From contig JBEAOO010000203.1 of assembly GCA_041164825.1 (NCBI GenBank), positions 1 through 16,146 of the forward strand: a stretch of 16,146 nt of DNA. Reading direction: 5' to 3'. This stretch comes from JBEAOO01 sp041164825. GTDB lineage: Bacteria > Pseudomonadota > Gammaproteobacteria > Burkholderiales > Burkholderiaceae_C. Position 1 is the stretch's first letter. Each line of letters starts with the position of its first letter. Position numbers and translations under genes: made by a program. The notes under the pieces were generated by a model. The model was not told the origin of the DNA, searched no databases, and saw only the letters and a program-made list of their open reading frames with translations. Shown piece by piece: positions 1-8,015 of this stretch.

Positions 1-1052
1 GGCAGCGACGCCGTAGCCGATTCGTTCCACCAAGCGCCATCTCGCGACAGGCGGGATTGCCGCCAAAGCAGCGCACCCACCGCCGACGCCAGCAGCGCAC
101 ACAAGCCCGCCAGCGCATACACCAGCGGGTTGGCATAGCGGTCGGTTTGCGCCTGCGTCAACTGCGCCTGCAAGGCCGCCACGTTGTGCTGCATCGCCGC
201 AGACTCGCTGCGCAAACGCGAGATGCTGTCCTCCAGCGTTTTCAGGCGCTCCCGCTCCTGGGTACGGATGTCTGCCTCAACCTTGGCCAACGAACTTGCC
301 GCCTCGGACGCTGCCGCCTGTTGAGCCGCCGCCGCTGCCGCAGAAGCAGCCAACTCCGCCGCAGTCAGCCGCACAGGCGCGTCCAATTTGAGCCGCGGTC
401 CGCCAGACTCACGCTCTCCGCGCAGCACCTTACCGGTCTGACCTTTGCGTACGCTGATCGACAGGTCTGACGCAGAAGCCGCAGGGGCAGCGCGTGCGAC
501 CACTGTGTTGCTGCTGTTGGCTGCGCGCCGATTGCGGCGCTTCGGCGGGGCGTCTGCACCTGGAGCCGTGGCGGTGGCATGGGAAGGTCGGGGTGACGCC
601 GACTGCACGGGCGCATCGGCACGGGTCGGCGGCACCACGGCAGGCACCTCCTGGGCACTGCTTTGAGCCTGCGCAATTCCGGGCGGATCGACAAATGCCA
701 CGAAGCGACGCGCGGTTCGAACCCCGCAGCCCACCACCACGGTGACGGCAACCACAGGTTCGTCAATGCGCACATCGGTAGCTACACGAATCAGCGAATT
801 GGGGCCATCTGCCCCGTTTTCGAGGCGAACCTTCACCAAGGGCGCTGGCAGCTTGTTGTCACCGGATACCACCTCGGCCGATACGCATTCGGGCAGGATC
901 TGCTCGTCACCGGCGCTGAGAACCACCGAAAAATCAAGGGGTTGGCCTAAGACGGTGGTGTTGCTGGCCCGTCCGAAACTGGCCGATTGGGCTGCCGTCG
1001 CGTGGAGCAACAGCAGGCTACTGACGGCGATGAAACTCGGAACTCGGCGCAT
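1..1052 (-). CDS. FimV-like inner-membrane protein, partial (C-terminus beyond left edge)
   Basis: I translated this frame by hand. It is open for 350 codons from an ATG at 1052 to the window edge. Residues 1-24 form a signal peptide (basic MRR, hydrophobic FIAVSSLLLLHATAA, likely cut after AQSA). Residues 25 to about 118 resemble the N-terminal domain of FimV/HubP-type proteins: SFGRAS, then LGQPLDFSVVL, two cysteines (C56, C109) that could form a disulfide, and a DEPVVAVTVVVGCG strand. An Ala/Pro-rich linker follows, then an Ala/Gln/Glu-rich probable coiled coil (about 235-300), then one membrane helix near 310-330 followed by basic WRQSRL. FimV proteins act in type IV pilus function and polar organisation; no LysM domain is visible in this part. 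The gene lies downstream of the hypothetical gene on the same strand, separated by 154 bp. The family call is by resemblance; pilus function is inferred. Confidence 0.72.
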   Translation of the reverse strand, partial: MRRVPSFIAVSSLLLLHATAAQSASFGRASNTTVLGQPLDFSVVLSAGDEQILPECVSAEVVSGDNKLPAPLVKVRLENGADGPNSLIRVATDVRIDEPVVAVTVVVGCGVRTARRFVAFVDPPGIAQAQSSAQEVPAVVPPTRADAPVQSASPRPSHATATAPGADAPPKRRNRRAANSSNTVVARAAPAASASDLSISVRKGQTGKVLRGERESGGPRLKLDAPVRLTAAELAASAAAAAAQQAAASEAASSLAKVEADIRTQERERLKTLEDSISRLRSESAAMQHNVAALQAQLTQAQTDRYANPLVYALAGLCALLASAVGALLWRQSRLSRDGAWWNESATASL

Positions 1053-1079
1053 TCTTTGAATATGTCTAGGTTGCGAAGG

Positions 1080-1088
1080 ACTCTAGCA
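1080..1088 (-). promoter_or_regulatory. Possible extended -10 element for the FimV-like gene
   Basis: Read on the minus strand, TGC then TAGAGT (hexamer at 1080-1085) makes an extended -10 about 28 bp before the ATG at 1052. I see no good -35 at 16-18 bp, so this is a weak call resting on the TGn-hexamer alone. The alternative is readthrough from the hypothetical gene upstream. Confidence 0.25.
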
Positions 1089-1186
1089 TGAAGTTTTGAT
1101 GGCAATCCCTGCACCGACGCGTCAAAGCGCAAAGCTGACAGCTTCAATGCGAGATGCCTCACGCTCTGTCGGTCAGACCCTCCAAC

Positions 1187-1195
1187 GGGGGGGGG
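1187..1195. repeat. Homopolymeric G9 (C9 on the minus strand) tract
   Basis: Nine consecutive G on the plus strand lie 11 bp beyond the stop codon of the hypothetical gene (1207) and about 135 bp upstream of the FimV-like start. Being intergenic, length changes would not shift a reading frame here, but could change spacing in a leader or untranslated region. Confidence 0.8.
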
Positions 1196-1206
1196 CGGTC
1201 GCACGC

Positions 1207-1944
1207 TTAAAACTGGGTGGGATCGTCGGCGGGGCGGCCGGCAAATGCGGCGGAATTGGTGGACGGCCACCCCTCACCCGCTGCCAATTCCATGGCTACC
1301 CGTCGGGCTTGACTGCATGCGCACTCAAAAACAGACAACGCCGCTTGAAGTGAAGCAAGGTCCGGCGCGTCCAGTTGCATTCGCAAGTAGGCGTTACCAC
1401 GCGTGGTCATCAGCACGAACGGTCGCGGTTGCGACAAATATTGACCACTGAACTCGGCGAGTACACCAGCCAGCGGCCCAGCCAACCACTGATCCGCCCA
1501 TTTGGGATGGGCCGACATGGCGCCATAGGCCGCCCGGAGCACCTTGAATTCGGCCAATCTGGCCTTGGGGAACATCGCCAGCCAGCGCATCTCCTCCGGC
1601 GTGGCTACATCGATTTGGGTTTGGGTGGACTCGGTGAAGCGCTCGAAAGTCTCGCGCTCCAACCGATCCATCAAGGCTCGACTGATGACCAGCATCTGCA
1701 GATCGTGTGGGAGTTTGAGCGGCGAGCGAAACCGCAACTCCGGCCCGCTCACGTAGGCCCGCTGCGGCGGCCCCCACTCCAGGCGCCAAACAAAGCCGCT
1801 GGTGCCCTCCCCTTCAATCACGAAGCCGTCGTGCTCATGCGTCTGCTTGAAGCGATGCCCCGTTCGCTGAGCCCAGTCCGCGGGCGCAGACCATTGGGCT
1901 TCAGGCCGGGGCGGAGACAACCAGCGCTTGATGGAAGCGAACAT
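1207..1944 (-). CDS. Conserved-looking hypothetical protein, 245 aa
   Basis: I cannot name a function. The frame is open upstream as far as 2139, but I chose the ATG at 1944 (MFASIKRWLS) because the extra 65 residues look non-coding (arginine and serine mixture, no pattern) while the sequence after 1944 reads as a folded, soluble protein. It has no signal peptide and no membrane helix. Visible features are aromatic and charged blocks such as FVWRLEWGPPQRAYVSGPELRFR, TPEEMRWLAMFPKARL and WADQWLAGPLAGVLAEF. This pattern matches my memory of uncharacterised Comamonadaceae proteins of similar length, but I cannot verify that. No clear ribosome-binding site precedes 1944. It lies between the tRNA pair and the FimV-like gene, all on the minus strand. 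Confidence 0.7.
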   Translation of the reverse strand: MFASIKRWLSPPRPEAQWSAPADWAQRTGHRFKQTHEHDGFVIEGEGTSGFVWRLEWGPPQRAYVSGPELRFRSPLKLPHDLQMLVISRALMDRLERETFERFTESTQTQIDVATPEEMRWLAMFPKARLAEFKVLRAAYGAMSAHPKWADQWLAGPLAGVLAEFSGQYLSQPRPFVLMTTRGNAYLRMQLDAPDLASLQAALSVFECACSQARRVAMELAAGEGWPSTNSAAFAGRPADDPTQF

Positions 1945-2205
1945 GGGCGAGCCAATAAGGTGGACGGTGGTGGCAAGTGTCTGCTTGTGACAACAGACTC
2001 CAGCTGAAGTGTATTCGCGGCAAGTCTCAGGGCGGGTGATCGGGCCGTCAGGGAATCGGCTGGTTACGACTCGCCTTGAGGATTGCGACCGCAAAATACC
2101 CGCAGCGGAGCGTCTGAACTCGGTGGCAGGCTCTCGCAAGCAGTCATGGAGGTGGCCAGTTCTGTGCCGCCCCGTCGAGCTGCAAAGCCAACAACGCAGA
2201 CTCTG
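1945..2205. other. Intergenic region between tRNA-Arg and the hypothetical gene
   Basis: About 260 bp. The minus-strand frame of the hypothetical gene stays open over most of it, but the residues look non-coding. I see no convincing promoter pair and no T-tract terminator after tRNA-Arg. Confidence 0.4.
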
Positions 2206-2282
2206 TGGCCTGCCCGGAGGGACTCGAACCCCCGACCTGCTGCTTAGAAGGCAGCTGCTCTATCCAGTTGAGCTACGGGCAG
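2206..2282 (-). tRNA. tRNA-Arg (anticodon TCT)
   Basis: Read on the minus strand, this folds as a complete 77-nt cloverleaf with an encoded CCA end. The acceptor stem CTGCCCG pairs with CGGGCAG, the D arm is GCTC/GAGC with AACTGGATA between, the anticodon stem GCTGC/GCAGC encloses loop CTTCTAA (anticodon TCT), and the T arm carries TTCGAGT. The discriminator base is G. It reads AGA codons (and AGG by wobble). It lies 106 bp downstream of tRNA-Pro on the same strand. Confidence 0.96.
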
Positions 2283-2308
2283 TTGCAAAAAACGTGGGGT
2301 TGGAGGCC

Positions 2309-2320
2309 GCACACGTGTGC
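2309..2320. repeat. 12-bp perfect palindrome GCACACGTGTGC
   Basis: A self-complementary 12-mer about 27 bp upstream of the mature 5' end of tRNA-Arg. Its position fits an upstream regulatory site or a structured part of a tRNA precursor. No known operator is recognised. Confidence 0.5.
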
Positions 2321-2336
2321 CGGCAGTTTGTGGGCT

Positions 2337-2371
2337 GACTCAAGAACTGAGTCGCCACGTTGAACCAACGT
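2337..2371 (-). other. Two adjacent hairpins between tRNA-Pro and tRNA-Arg
   Basis: Two inverted repeats sit side by side: GACTCA (2337-2342) with TGAGTC (2348-2353) around a 5-nt loop, and ACGTTG (2357-2362) with CAACGT (2366-2371) around a 3-nt loop. In the direction of transcription they follow the 3' end of tRNA-Pro at 2389. They have no T-tract, so a processing signal is as likely as termination. Confidence 0.45.
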
Positions 2372-2388
2372 TGTTGATTCATGAAAGA

Positions 2389-2465
2389 TGGTCGGGGTGG
2401 TGGGATTCGAACTCACGACCCTCTGCTCCCAAAGCAGATGCGCTACCAGGCTGCGCTACACCCCG
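2389..2465 (-). tRNA. tRNA-Pro (anticodon TGG)
   Basis: A 77-nt cloverleaf on the minus strand with encoded CCA. The acceptor stem is CGGGGTG with CACCCCG, the D arm is GCGC/GCGC, the anticodon stem TCTGC/GCAGA encloses loop TTTGGGA (anticodon TGG), the T loop is TTCGAAT and the discriminator is A. The T stem GTGAG/CCCAC has one A-C mismatch at the 52-62 position. It decodes CCA and other CCN codons by wobble. It starts 31 bp after the hrpA stop codon, on the same strand. Confidence 0.96.
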
Positions 2466-2474
2466 AAGCCTCGA

Positions 2475-2480
2475 AGTATA
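2475..2480 (-). promoter_or_regulatory. Probable -10 box (TATACT) of tRNA-Pro
   Basis: On the minus strand TATACT, five of six matches to TATAAT, ends 10 nt before the mature tRNA 5' end, the right distance for a tRNA promoter. The -35 is poor: the best candidate, TTGCCC (2502-2507, inside the last codons of hrpA), has a 21-bp spacer. The tRNA could also be processed from an hrpA transcript. Confidence 0.5.
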
Positions 2481-2496
2481 GCCTGCTTATTGGTCG

Positions 2497-5400
2497 CTAT
2501 TGGGCAAGTTGCGCCAAAGCTTTTTCAAGCCGCTTCACGCTCACCGGTTGCGGGGTGCGCAACTCCTGCGCAAACAGACTCACGCGCAACTCCTCCAGCA
2601 ACCACCGGAACTCCTCCAAGCGCGGGTCGACCACCCCTTTGCGGTCGGCCAACATGCGCATGAAGCGTTGCTCCAGCGGGCGCAGCTCGGCCAAGCGGGC
2701 ACTGTCTCGGGCCGGGTCTGCGCGCTGCTTGTCCAGCCGCAGCGTCACCCCCTTGAGGTAGCGCGGCAGGTGGGCCAACTGCGCCCAGGGGGTTTGCGAC
2801 AAGAAGCGCTTGCCCACCAGGCGGCCGAGTTGCGGCGCGATGTCGTCGGCCACTTCTTTGGGCGGGCGGGCGTCGCGCAGCTTGCGGCTGGCGGCTGCGT
2901 GCTCGGTCAACACGGCCAAGGCCGAGCGCGCCACCTCGTTGGCAATCAGCGTCAAGCGCCCTCGCCCTTCGTCGATTCGGCGCTTGAAGGCGAATTGATC
3001 CAAAGGCAAAGGCTCGATCAGGAAGGCGCGATCGAGCGCCAGATCAATGATGCTGGTGCGCAATTCGTCGGCCGTGCCGCCCTGCCCGCTGCCGTCTGCG
3101 TTTTTGCCCACAGCCATGAACAACACGCCCATCTTTTGCAGATCGGGGATGTTCTTCTCCAAGTATTTGAGCGCATCGCGAATCTGCAGTGAGATCAATC
3201 GCCGCAAGCCCGCGCGGTGTTTGGCCGCCGCCATCTCGGGCTCGTCAAACACCTCAATGCTGACGTGCGCGCCGCCATCGATCAGTGCGGGGAAGCCCAC
3301 CAGCGTCTGGTTGCCGCGCCGCACCTCCATCAATTCGGGCAGCTCGCCAAAGGTCCAATCGGTGTAGGTGGTTGGCGCGGCGGCTGGCGCAGGCGACGCT
3401 GACGCCGGCACTGCCGCTGTGGCCTGGCCCTTGGTCACGCGCACCGGGCTCGCGCTGTGACTGGGCACGGAGACCAGGGGCTGCGGTGCCACCGCAGCCT
3501 CCGGCTTGAGCGCCGCCAGGGCTTGGAAGGCCGAGCGCGCCTGTGTGCCCAACTCCGCCTTGAGCACGGCCAGATTCCGCCCCGCACCCAACCGCCGCCC
3601 GTGCTCGTCGACCACGCGGAAGTTCATGAACAAATGGGGCGGCAAGGTGTCGAGCTTGAAGTCGTTGCGCTGGATGGCCAACTGCGTGCGCTCGCGCACC
3701 GCCTTGAGCAGCACGTCCATCAGCGCGCCCTGCGCAAACGGCATCAGCTCGGCCAACTCGCTGGCGGTGTCGGGCAAGGGCACCAGCCGCGAGCGCGGGC
3801 GCTGGTGCAGGCTCTTGATGAGTGCCAACACCTTGTCGCGCAGCATGCCCGGTACCAGCCAATCGCAGCGCTCTTCGCTGACTTGATTGAGCGCGTAAAT
3901 GGGCACCGTCACGGTCACGCCGTCCTTGGCGTCGCCCGGGTCGTGCAAATACGTGGCCACACAGTCGATGCCGCCCATGCGCAGGGTTTTGGGGAAGGCA
4001 TTGCTGGTGATGCCTGCCGCCTCGTGGCGCATCAGCTCTTCGCGGCTGAGCATCAGCAGTTGCGGCTGGCGCTTCACCTCGTCGCGGTACCAACGCTCCA
4101 GCGCGTGGCCGCTGGAGAGGTCCGGCGGCACTTGGCTGTCGTAGAAGGCGTAGATGAGTTCGTCGTCCACCAGCACGTCTTGCCGGCGCGCTTTGTGCTC
4201 CAACTCTTCCACCTGCGCGATCATTTTGCGGTTGTGGGCCACAAAGGGCAGTCGTGTGTCCCAGTCGCCCTCCACCAGCGCCTGGCGGATGAAGATTTCG
4301 CGCGCTTCGCGCGGGTTGATCACGCCAAAGTTGACGCGGCGGTTGTTGTAGATGACCAGGCCATAGAGCGTCGCGCGCTCCAGTGCGATCACCTCGGCGG
4401 CTTTTTTCTCCCAATGCGGATCGAGCAACTGCACTTTGAGCAAATGGCCGGCCACCGCCGGCAGCCACTGCGGCTCAATGGCCGCCAAGCCGCGGCCAAA
4501 CAAGCGCTGCGTTTCGACCAGTTCGGCGGCCACCAACCAACGCCCCGGCTTCTTGGACAAGTGCGCGCCAGGGTGGCGGAAGAACTTGATGCCGCGCGCG
4601 CCCAGATACCAATCTTCGTCGTCCGACTTGCAGCCGATGTTGCCCAGCAAGCCGGCCAGCATCGCGAGGTGAATCTGGTCGTAGGTGGCGGGCGAGCCGT
4701 TCACACGCCAGCCGTGTTCGGCCACGACGGTGAGCAATTGGCTGTGGATGTCGCGCCACTCGCGCACGCGGCGCGGCGACACAAAACTCTCGCGCAGGCG
4801 CTGCTCTTGCTGGCGGTTGCTGAGCTTGTGGCTGTCGGTGCCCTGCCCCGCGTGGCCGTGCACGCCACGGCCTTCTTCAATCCACTGCCAGAGCTTGAGG
4901 TAGCCGGTGAACTCCGAGCGCTCGTCGTCAAACTTCTTGTGTTTTTCGTCAGCGGCCTGCTGCTGGTCCATGGGTCGGTCGCGCACGTCCTGCACGCTCA
5001 GCGCCGAGGCAATGATGAGCACCTCGGCGAGCGCCTCCCGCTGCCGCGCTTCCAAAATCATGCGACCCACGCGCGGGTCGAGCGGCAGGCGGGCCAACTC
5101 CTTGCCCGTGACGGTCAATTCGTTCAGATCATCGACCGCACCGAGCTCGCCCAGCAGGGCATAACCATCGGCAATCGCTTTGCGCGGCGGCGGCTCGAGG
5201 AAGGGGAAATCCTCCACCGTGCCCAGGCTCAGCGACTTCATGCGCAGGATCACGCCGGCCAGCGAAGAACGCAAGATTTCGGGGTCAGAGAACTTCGGCC
5301 TGCCGTTGAAATCGGCCTCGTCATAGAGCCGAATGCACACGCCGTTGGCCACCCGGCCGCAGCGGCCCGCGCGCTGGTTGGCGGCGGCTTGGCTCACCGA

Positions 5401-6465
5401 TTCGATCTGCAGTTGTTCGACCTTGGTGCGGTAGCTGTAGCGCTTCACGCGCGCCAGGCCGCTGTCGATCACATAGCGGATGCCAGGCACCGTCAGCGAG
5501 GTTTCTGCCACGTTGGTGGCCAACACAATGCGCCGGCCATTGCCGGCCTCAAACACGCGGTCTTGCTCTTGCTGCGACAGGCGCGCGAACAGCGGCAGGA
5601 TGTCGGACTGCGGACCGCTGCGGGTGCTGTGCGCGAGGTGCTTGCGCAAATGGTCGGCAGCTTCGCGGATCTCGCGCTCGCCGGGCAAAAACACCAAAAT
5701 ATCGCCCGGCCCGTCGCGCCAGAGCTCGTCCACCGCGTCGGCGATGGCGTCGTTGAGGTCGAAATCTCGGCGTTCTTCAAACTTGCGCCAACGCTGCTCG
5801 ACCGGAAACAAACGCCCCGAGACTTGGATCACCGGCGCTGGACCGGCCTTGCTCGCAAAGTGCGTGGCAAACCGATCGGCATCGATCGTGGCCGAGGTGA
5901 CGATCACCTTCAGGTCGGGCCGGCGCGGCAAAATTTGCCGCAGGTGGCCGAGCAGAAAATCGATGTTCAGGCTGCGCTCGTGGGCCTCGTCGATGATGAT
6001 CGTGTCGTAGGCGCGCAGCAGCGGGTCGGTCTGCGTTTCGGCCAACAAAATGCCGTCGGTCATCAGTTTGACGGACGCGCCCGGCTGCAGCCGATCTTGG
6101 AAGCGCACCTTGTAGCCCACCACATCGCCGAGCGGCGATTTGAGCTCGTCGGCAATGCGTTTGGCCACGCTGCTGGCGGCAATGCGCCGCGGCTGCGTGT
6201 GGCCAATCAAGCCCTTGCCGCCAGCCCCCAGGCCGCGGCCCAGCGCCAGCGCGATCTTGGGCAATTGCGTGGTTTTGCCCGAGCCGGTTTCACCGCAAAC
6301 AATCAGCACCTGGTGCGCTTGCAGCGCTTGGGCGATGTCCTCGCGCCGGCCAGAGACCGGCAGCGATTCGGGGAAGGTGATGGGCGGCACCGGCGTGGCC
6401 GGGCGGCGCGGCGCACGGGGCGCGGGCGCCGGGCGGGGGGTGGGGGGCGAGATGGGATGGGGCAC
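2497..6465 (-). CDS. hrpA: ATP-dependent RNA helicase HrpA (DEAH-box)
   Basis: A DEAH/RHA-type ATP-dependent RNA helicase, cytoplasmic; in other bacteria HrpA works on mRNA processing and on rescuing stalled ribosomes. Counting from a GTG start at 6465 (1322 aa, family usually about 1300), the Walker A motif GETGSGKTT is at 58-66, the Walker B/DEAH box IIIDEAHERS near 157-165, the SAT motif at 191-193 and the arginine-finger motif QRAGRCGR at 364-371. The helicase-associated region follows, then the long C-terminal domain typical of HrpA (DUF3418-like), interrupted by an Ala/Pro/Ser-rich linker (about 3370-3500 in the window). Start choice: an ATG at 6594 also opens the frame but would overlap the start of argA on the other strand, and its extra 43 residues look unstructured. 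GTG at 6465 lacks a clear ribosome-binding site, so the start remains uncertain. tRNA-Pro follows 31 bp after the stop. Confidence 0.95.
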   Translation of the reverse strand: MPHPISPPTPRPAPAPRAPRRPATPVPPITFPESLPVSGRREDIAQALQAHQVLIVCGETGSGKTTQLPKIALALGRGLGAGGKGLIGHTQPRRIAASSVAKRIADELKSPLGDVVGYKVRFQDRLQPGASVKLMTDGILLAETQTDPLLRAYDTIIIDEAHERSLNIDFLLGHLRQILPRRPDLKVIVTSATIDADRFATHFASKAGPAPVIQVSGRLFPVEQRWRKFEERRDFDLNDAIADAVDELWRDGPGDILVFLPGEREIREAADHLRKHLAHSTRSGPQSDILPLFARLSQQEQDRVFEAGNGRRIVLATNVAETSLTVPGIRYVIDSGLARVKRYSYRTKVEQLQIESVSQAAANQRAGRCGRVANGVCIRLYDEADFNGRPKFSDPEILRSSLAGVILRMKSLSLGTVEDFPFLEPPPRKAIADGYALLGELGAVDDLNELTVTGKELARLPLDPRVGRMILEARQREALAEVLIIASALSVQDVRDRPMDQQQAADEKHKKFDDERSEFTGYLKLWQWIEEGRGVHGHAGQGTDSHKLSNRQQEQRLRESFVSPRRVREWRDIHSQLLTVVAEHGWRVNGSPATYDQIHLAMLAGLLGNIGCKSDDEDWYLGARGIKFFRHPGAHLSKKPGRWLVAAELVETQRLFGRGLAAIEPQWLPAVAGHLLKVQLLDPHWEKKAAEVIALERATLYGLVIYNNRRVNFGVINPREAREIFIRQALVEGDWDTRLPFVAHNRKMIAQVEELEHKARRQDVLVDDELIYAFYDSQVPPDLSSGHALERWYRDEVKRQPQLLMLSREELMRHEAAGITSNAFPKTLRMGGIDCVATYLHDPGDAKDGVTVTVPIYALNQVSEERCDWLVPGMLRDKVLALIKSLHQRPRSRLVPLPDTASELAELMPFAQGALMDVLLKAVRERTQLAIQRNDFKLDTLPPHLFMNFRVVDEHGRRLGAGRNLAVLKAELGTQARSAFQALAALKPEAAVAPQPLVSVPSHSASPVRVTKGQATAAVPASASPAPAAAPTTYTDWTFGELPELMEVRRGNQTLVGFPALIDGGAHVSIEVFDEPEMAAAKHRAGLRRLISLQIRDALKYLEKNIPDLQKMGVLFMAVGKNADGSGQGGTADELRTSIIDLALDRAFLIEPLPLDQFAFKRRIDEGRGRLTLIANEVARSALAVLTEHAAASRKLRDARPPKEVADDIAPQLGRLVGKRFLSQTPWAQLAHLPRYLKGVTLRLDKQRADPARDSARLAELRPLEQRFMRMLADRKGVVDPRLEEFRWLLEELRVSLFAQELRTPQPVSVKRLEKALAQLAQ

Positions 6466-6592
6466 GGGACGCGGATTATCTGCGGTGTGCGCGCTGCACG
6501 CGCAGGCCTGTTCGCTCAAATACCGGCAAACGCTGCGGCACAATCTCGACACGGGCGGTTTTGCCTGTGTTGATTCAGCCGTAGCAGTGCCC

Positions 6593-7933
6593 ATGAGCCT
6601 CGTGTTTCCCCATACCTTCGTGCCCTGGTTTCGCTCCGTGGCGCCCTACATCCACGCCTACCGCGGGGAAACCTTTGTGGTCGCTTTGGCGGGCGAGGCC
6701 ATTGCCGCAGGCAAGCTCAGCGCCTTTGTGCAAGACCTGTCCATCCTGCACGCCATGGGCATCAAGCTGGTGCTGGTGCACGGCTTCAGGCCGCAGGTGA
6801 ATGAGCAACTGGCGGCCAAAGGCCAGGTTCCGCGCTTCAGCCACGGCCTGCGCATCACCGACCCGGTGGCACTGGATTGCGCGCAGGAGGCCGCAGGGCA
6901 ATTGCGTTTCGAGATTGAAGCCGCATTTTCGCAAGGCTTGCCCAACACGCCGATGGCCAACGCCACGGTGCGCGTGATCTCCGGCAACTTCCTCACTGCG
7001 CGCCCTGTGGGCATTGTGGACGGCGTGGATTTCATGCACAGCGGCGTGGTGCGGCGCGTGGACGGCATGGCCATCCGGCGCGCCATCGACACGGGTGCGG
7101 TAGTGCTGCTGTCACCGTTCGGCTTCTCACCCACGGGCGAGGCGTTCAACCTCACGATGGAAGATGTCGCCACCGACACCGCCATCGCACTGCAGGCCGA
7201 CAAACTGCTGTTCGTCACCGAGGTGGCGGGCATTCCTGAGAATCCCGACGACCCCGAGAGCGCCATCGACACCGAGCTGGCGTTGGCCGATGCCGAGCGC
7301 CTGCTGGCGCGCCTGCCGCGCCCCACGCAATCGAGCGAGCCGGCGTTTTGTTTGCGGCACTGCGTGAGGGCTTGTCGCGCCGGCGTGGAGCGCTCGCACA
7401 TCTTGCCCTTCGCCACCGATGGCGCGCTGTTGCAGGAGGTCTACACCCACGATGGCATCGGCACCATGGTGGTCGACGAGAAACTCGAAAGTCTGCGTGA
7501 GGCCACCTCGGACGATGTGGCCGGTATCCTCACCTTGATCGAACCGTTTGAGCGCGATGGCACCTTGGTCAAACGCGACCGAACGGAGATTGAGCGCGAC
7601 GTGGCTTGCTATACCGTGATTGAGCACGACGGCGTGATCTTTGGCTGCGCCGCGCTGTATCCCTATCCCGAAGCGCGCACGGCTGAAATGGCCGCCCTCA
7701 CGGTATCGCCCGACGTGCAAAGCCAAGGCGACGGCGAGCGCATTTTGAAGCGCGTGGAGCAGCGCGCCAAAGCCTCGGGGCTGGACAGCATCTTTGTGCT
7801 CACCACGCGCACCATGCATTGGTTCATCAAACGTGGTTTCGTGCAGGTCGATCCCGACTGGTTGCCCGAGGCCCGCAAGCGCAAATACAACTGGGACCGC
7901 CGTTCTCAAGTGCTGGTCAAAAAACTGGCTTGA
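6593..7933 (+). CDS. argA: Amino-acid N-acetyltransferase (N-acetylglutamate synthase) ArgA
   Basis: This enzyme makes N-acetylglutamate from glutamate and acetyl-CoA, the first step of arginine synthesis in the cytoplasm. The ATG at 6593 (MSLVFPHTFVPWFRSVAPYI) gives 446 aa, the usual length of this family; the frame is open far upstream through hrpA antisense sequence, which is not coding. An amino-acid-kinase-like domain occupies about 1-285 (VLVHGFRPQVNEQL near 59-72). A GNAT acetyltransferase domain fills the rest: FGCAALYPY core strand, acetyl-CoA-binding QSQGDG at 376-381, and the terminal FIKRGFVQVD block. The kinase-like domain is the usual site of arginine feedback inhibition in this family. 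No strong ribosome-binding site precedes it. It is divergent from hrpA and followed by the yggX-type gene after 82 bp. Confidence 0.95.
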   Translation: MSLVFPHTFVPWFRSVAPYIHAYRGETFVVALAGEAIAAGKLSAFVQDLSILHAMGIKLVLVHGFRPQVNEQLAAKGQVPRFSHGLRITDPVALDCAQEAAGQLRFEIEAAFSQGLPNTPMANATVRVISGNFLTARPVGIVDGVDFMHSGVVRRVDGMAIRRAIDTGAVVLLSPFGFSPTGEAFNLTMEDVATDTAIALQADKLLFVTEVAGIPENPDDPESAIDTELALADAERLLARLPRPTQSSEPAFCLRHCVRACRAGVERSHILPFATDGALLQEVYTHDGIGTMVVDEKLESLREATSDDVAGILTLIEPFERDGTLVKRDRTEIERDVACYTVIEHDGVIFGCAALYPYPEARTAEMAALTVSPDVQSQGDGERILKRVEQRAKASGLDSIFVLTTRTMHWFIKRGFVQVDPDWLPEARKRKYNWDRRSQVLVKKLA

Positions 7934-8006
7934 CCCTGGTTCGCTCGGGTTATTCATCCGCGGCTACAGTTCTGCCCCTTCACCCCGATCCCACCCTACT
8001 GCACAC

Positions 8007-8010
8007 GGAG
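8007..8010 (+). promoter_or_regulatory. Ribosome-binding site of the YggX-type gene
   Basis: GGAG lies 5 nt before the ATG at 8016 and supports that start over longer open-frame versions that begin inside argA. Confidence 0.6.
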
Positions 8011-8015
8011 TTTCT

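Noticed and set aside
1375..2007. 210-codon open frame on the plus strand
   Set aside because: Antisense to the 245-aa hypothetical gene, whose minus-strand frame has the better protein-like pattern.
2206..2465. tRNA genes as an integration site for a mobile element
   Set aside because: No integrase, no direct repeat of a tRNA 3' end and no change of gene character nearby were seen.
3457..6573. 1038-codon open frame on the plus strand, antisense to hrpA
   Set aside because: It is the mirror of a GC-rich gene whose codons rarely yield stops on the other strand. The translation is His/Arg/Gln/Ala-rich with no domain, while the minus strand encodes every HrpA motif.
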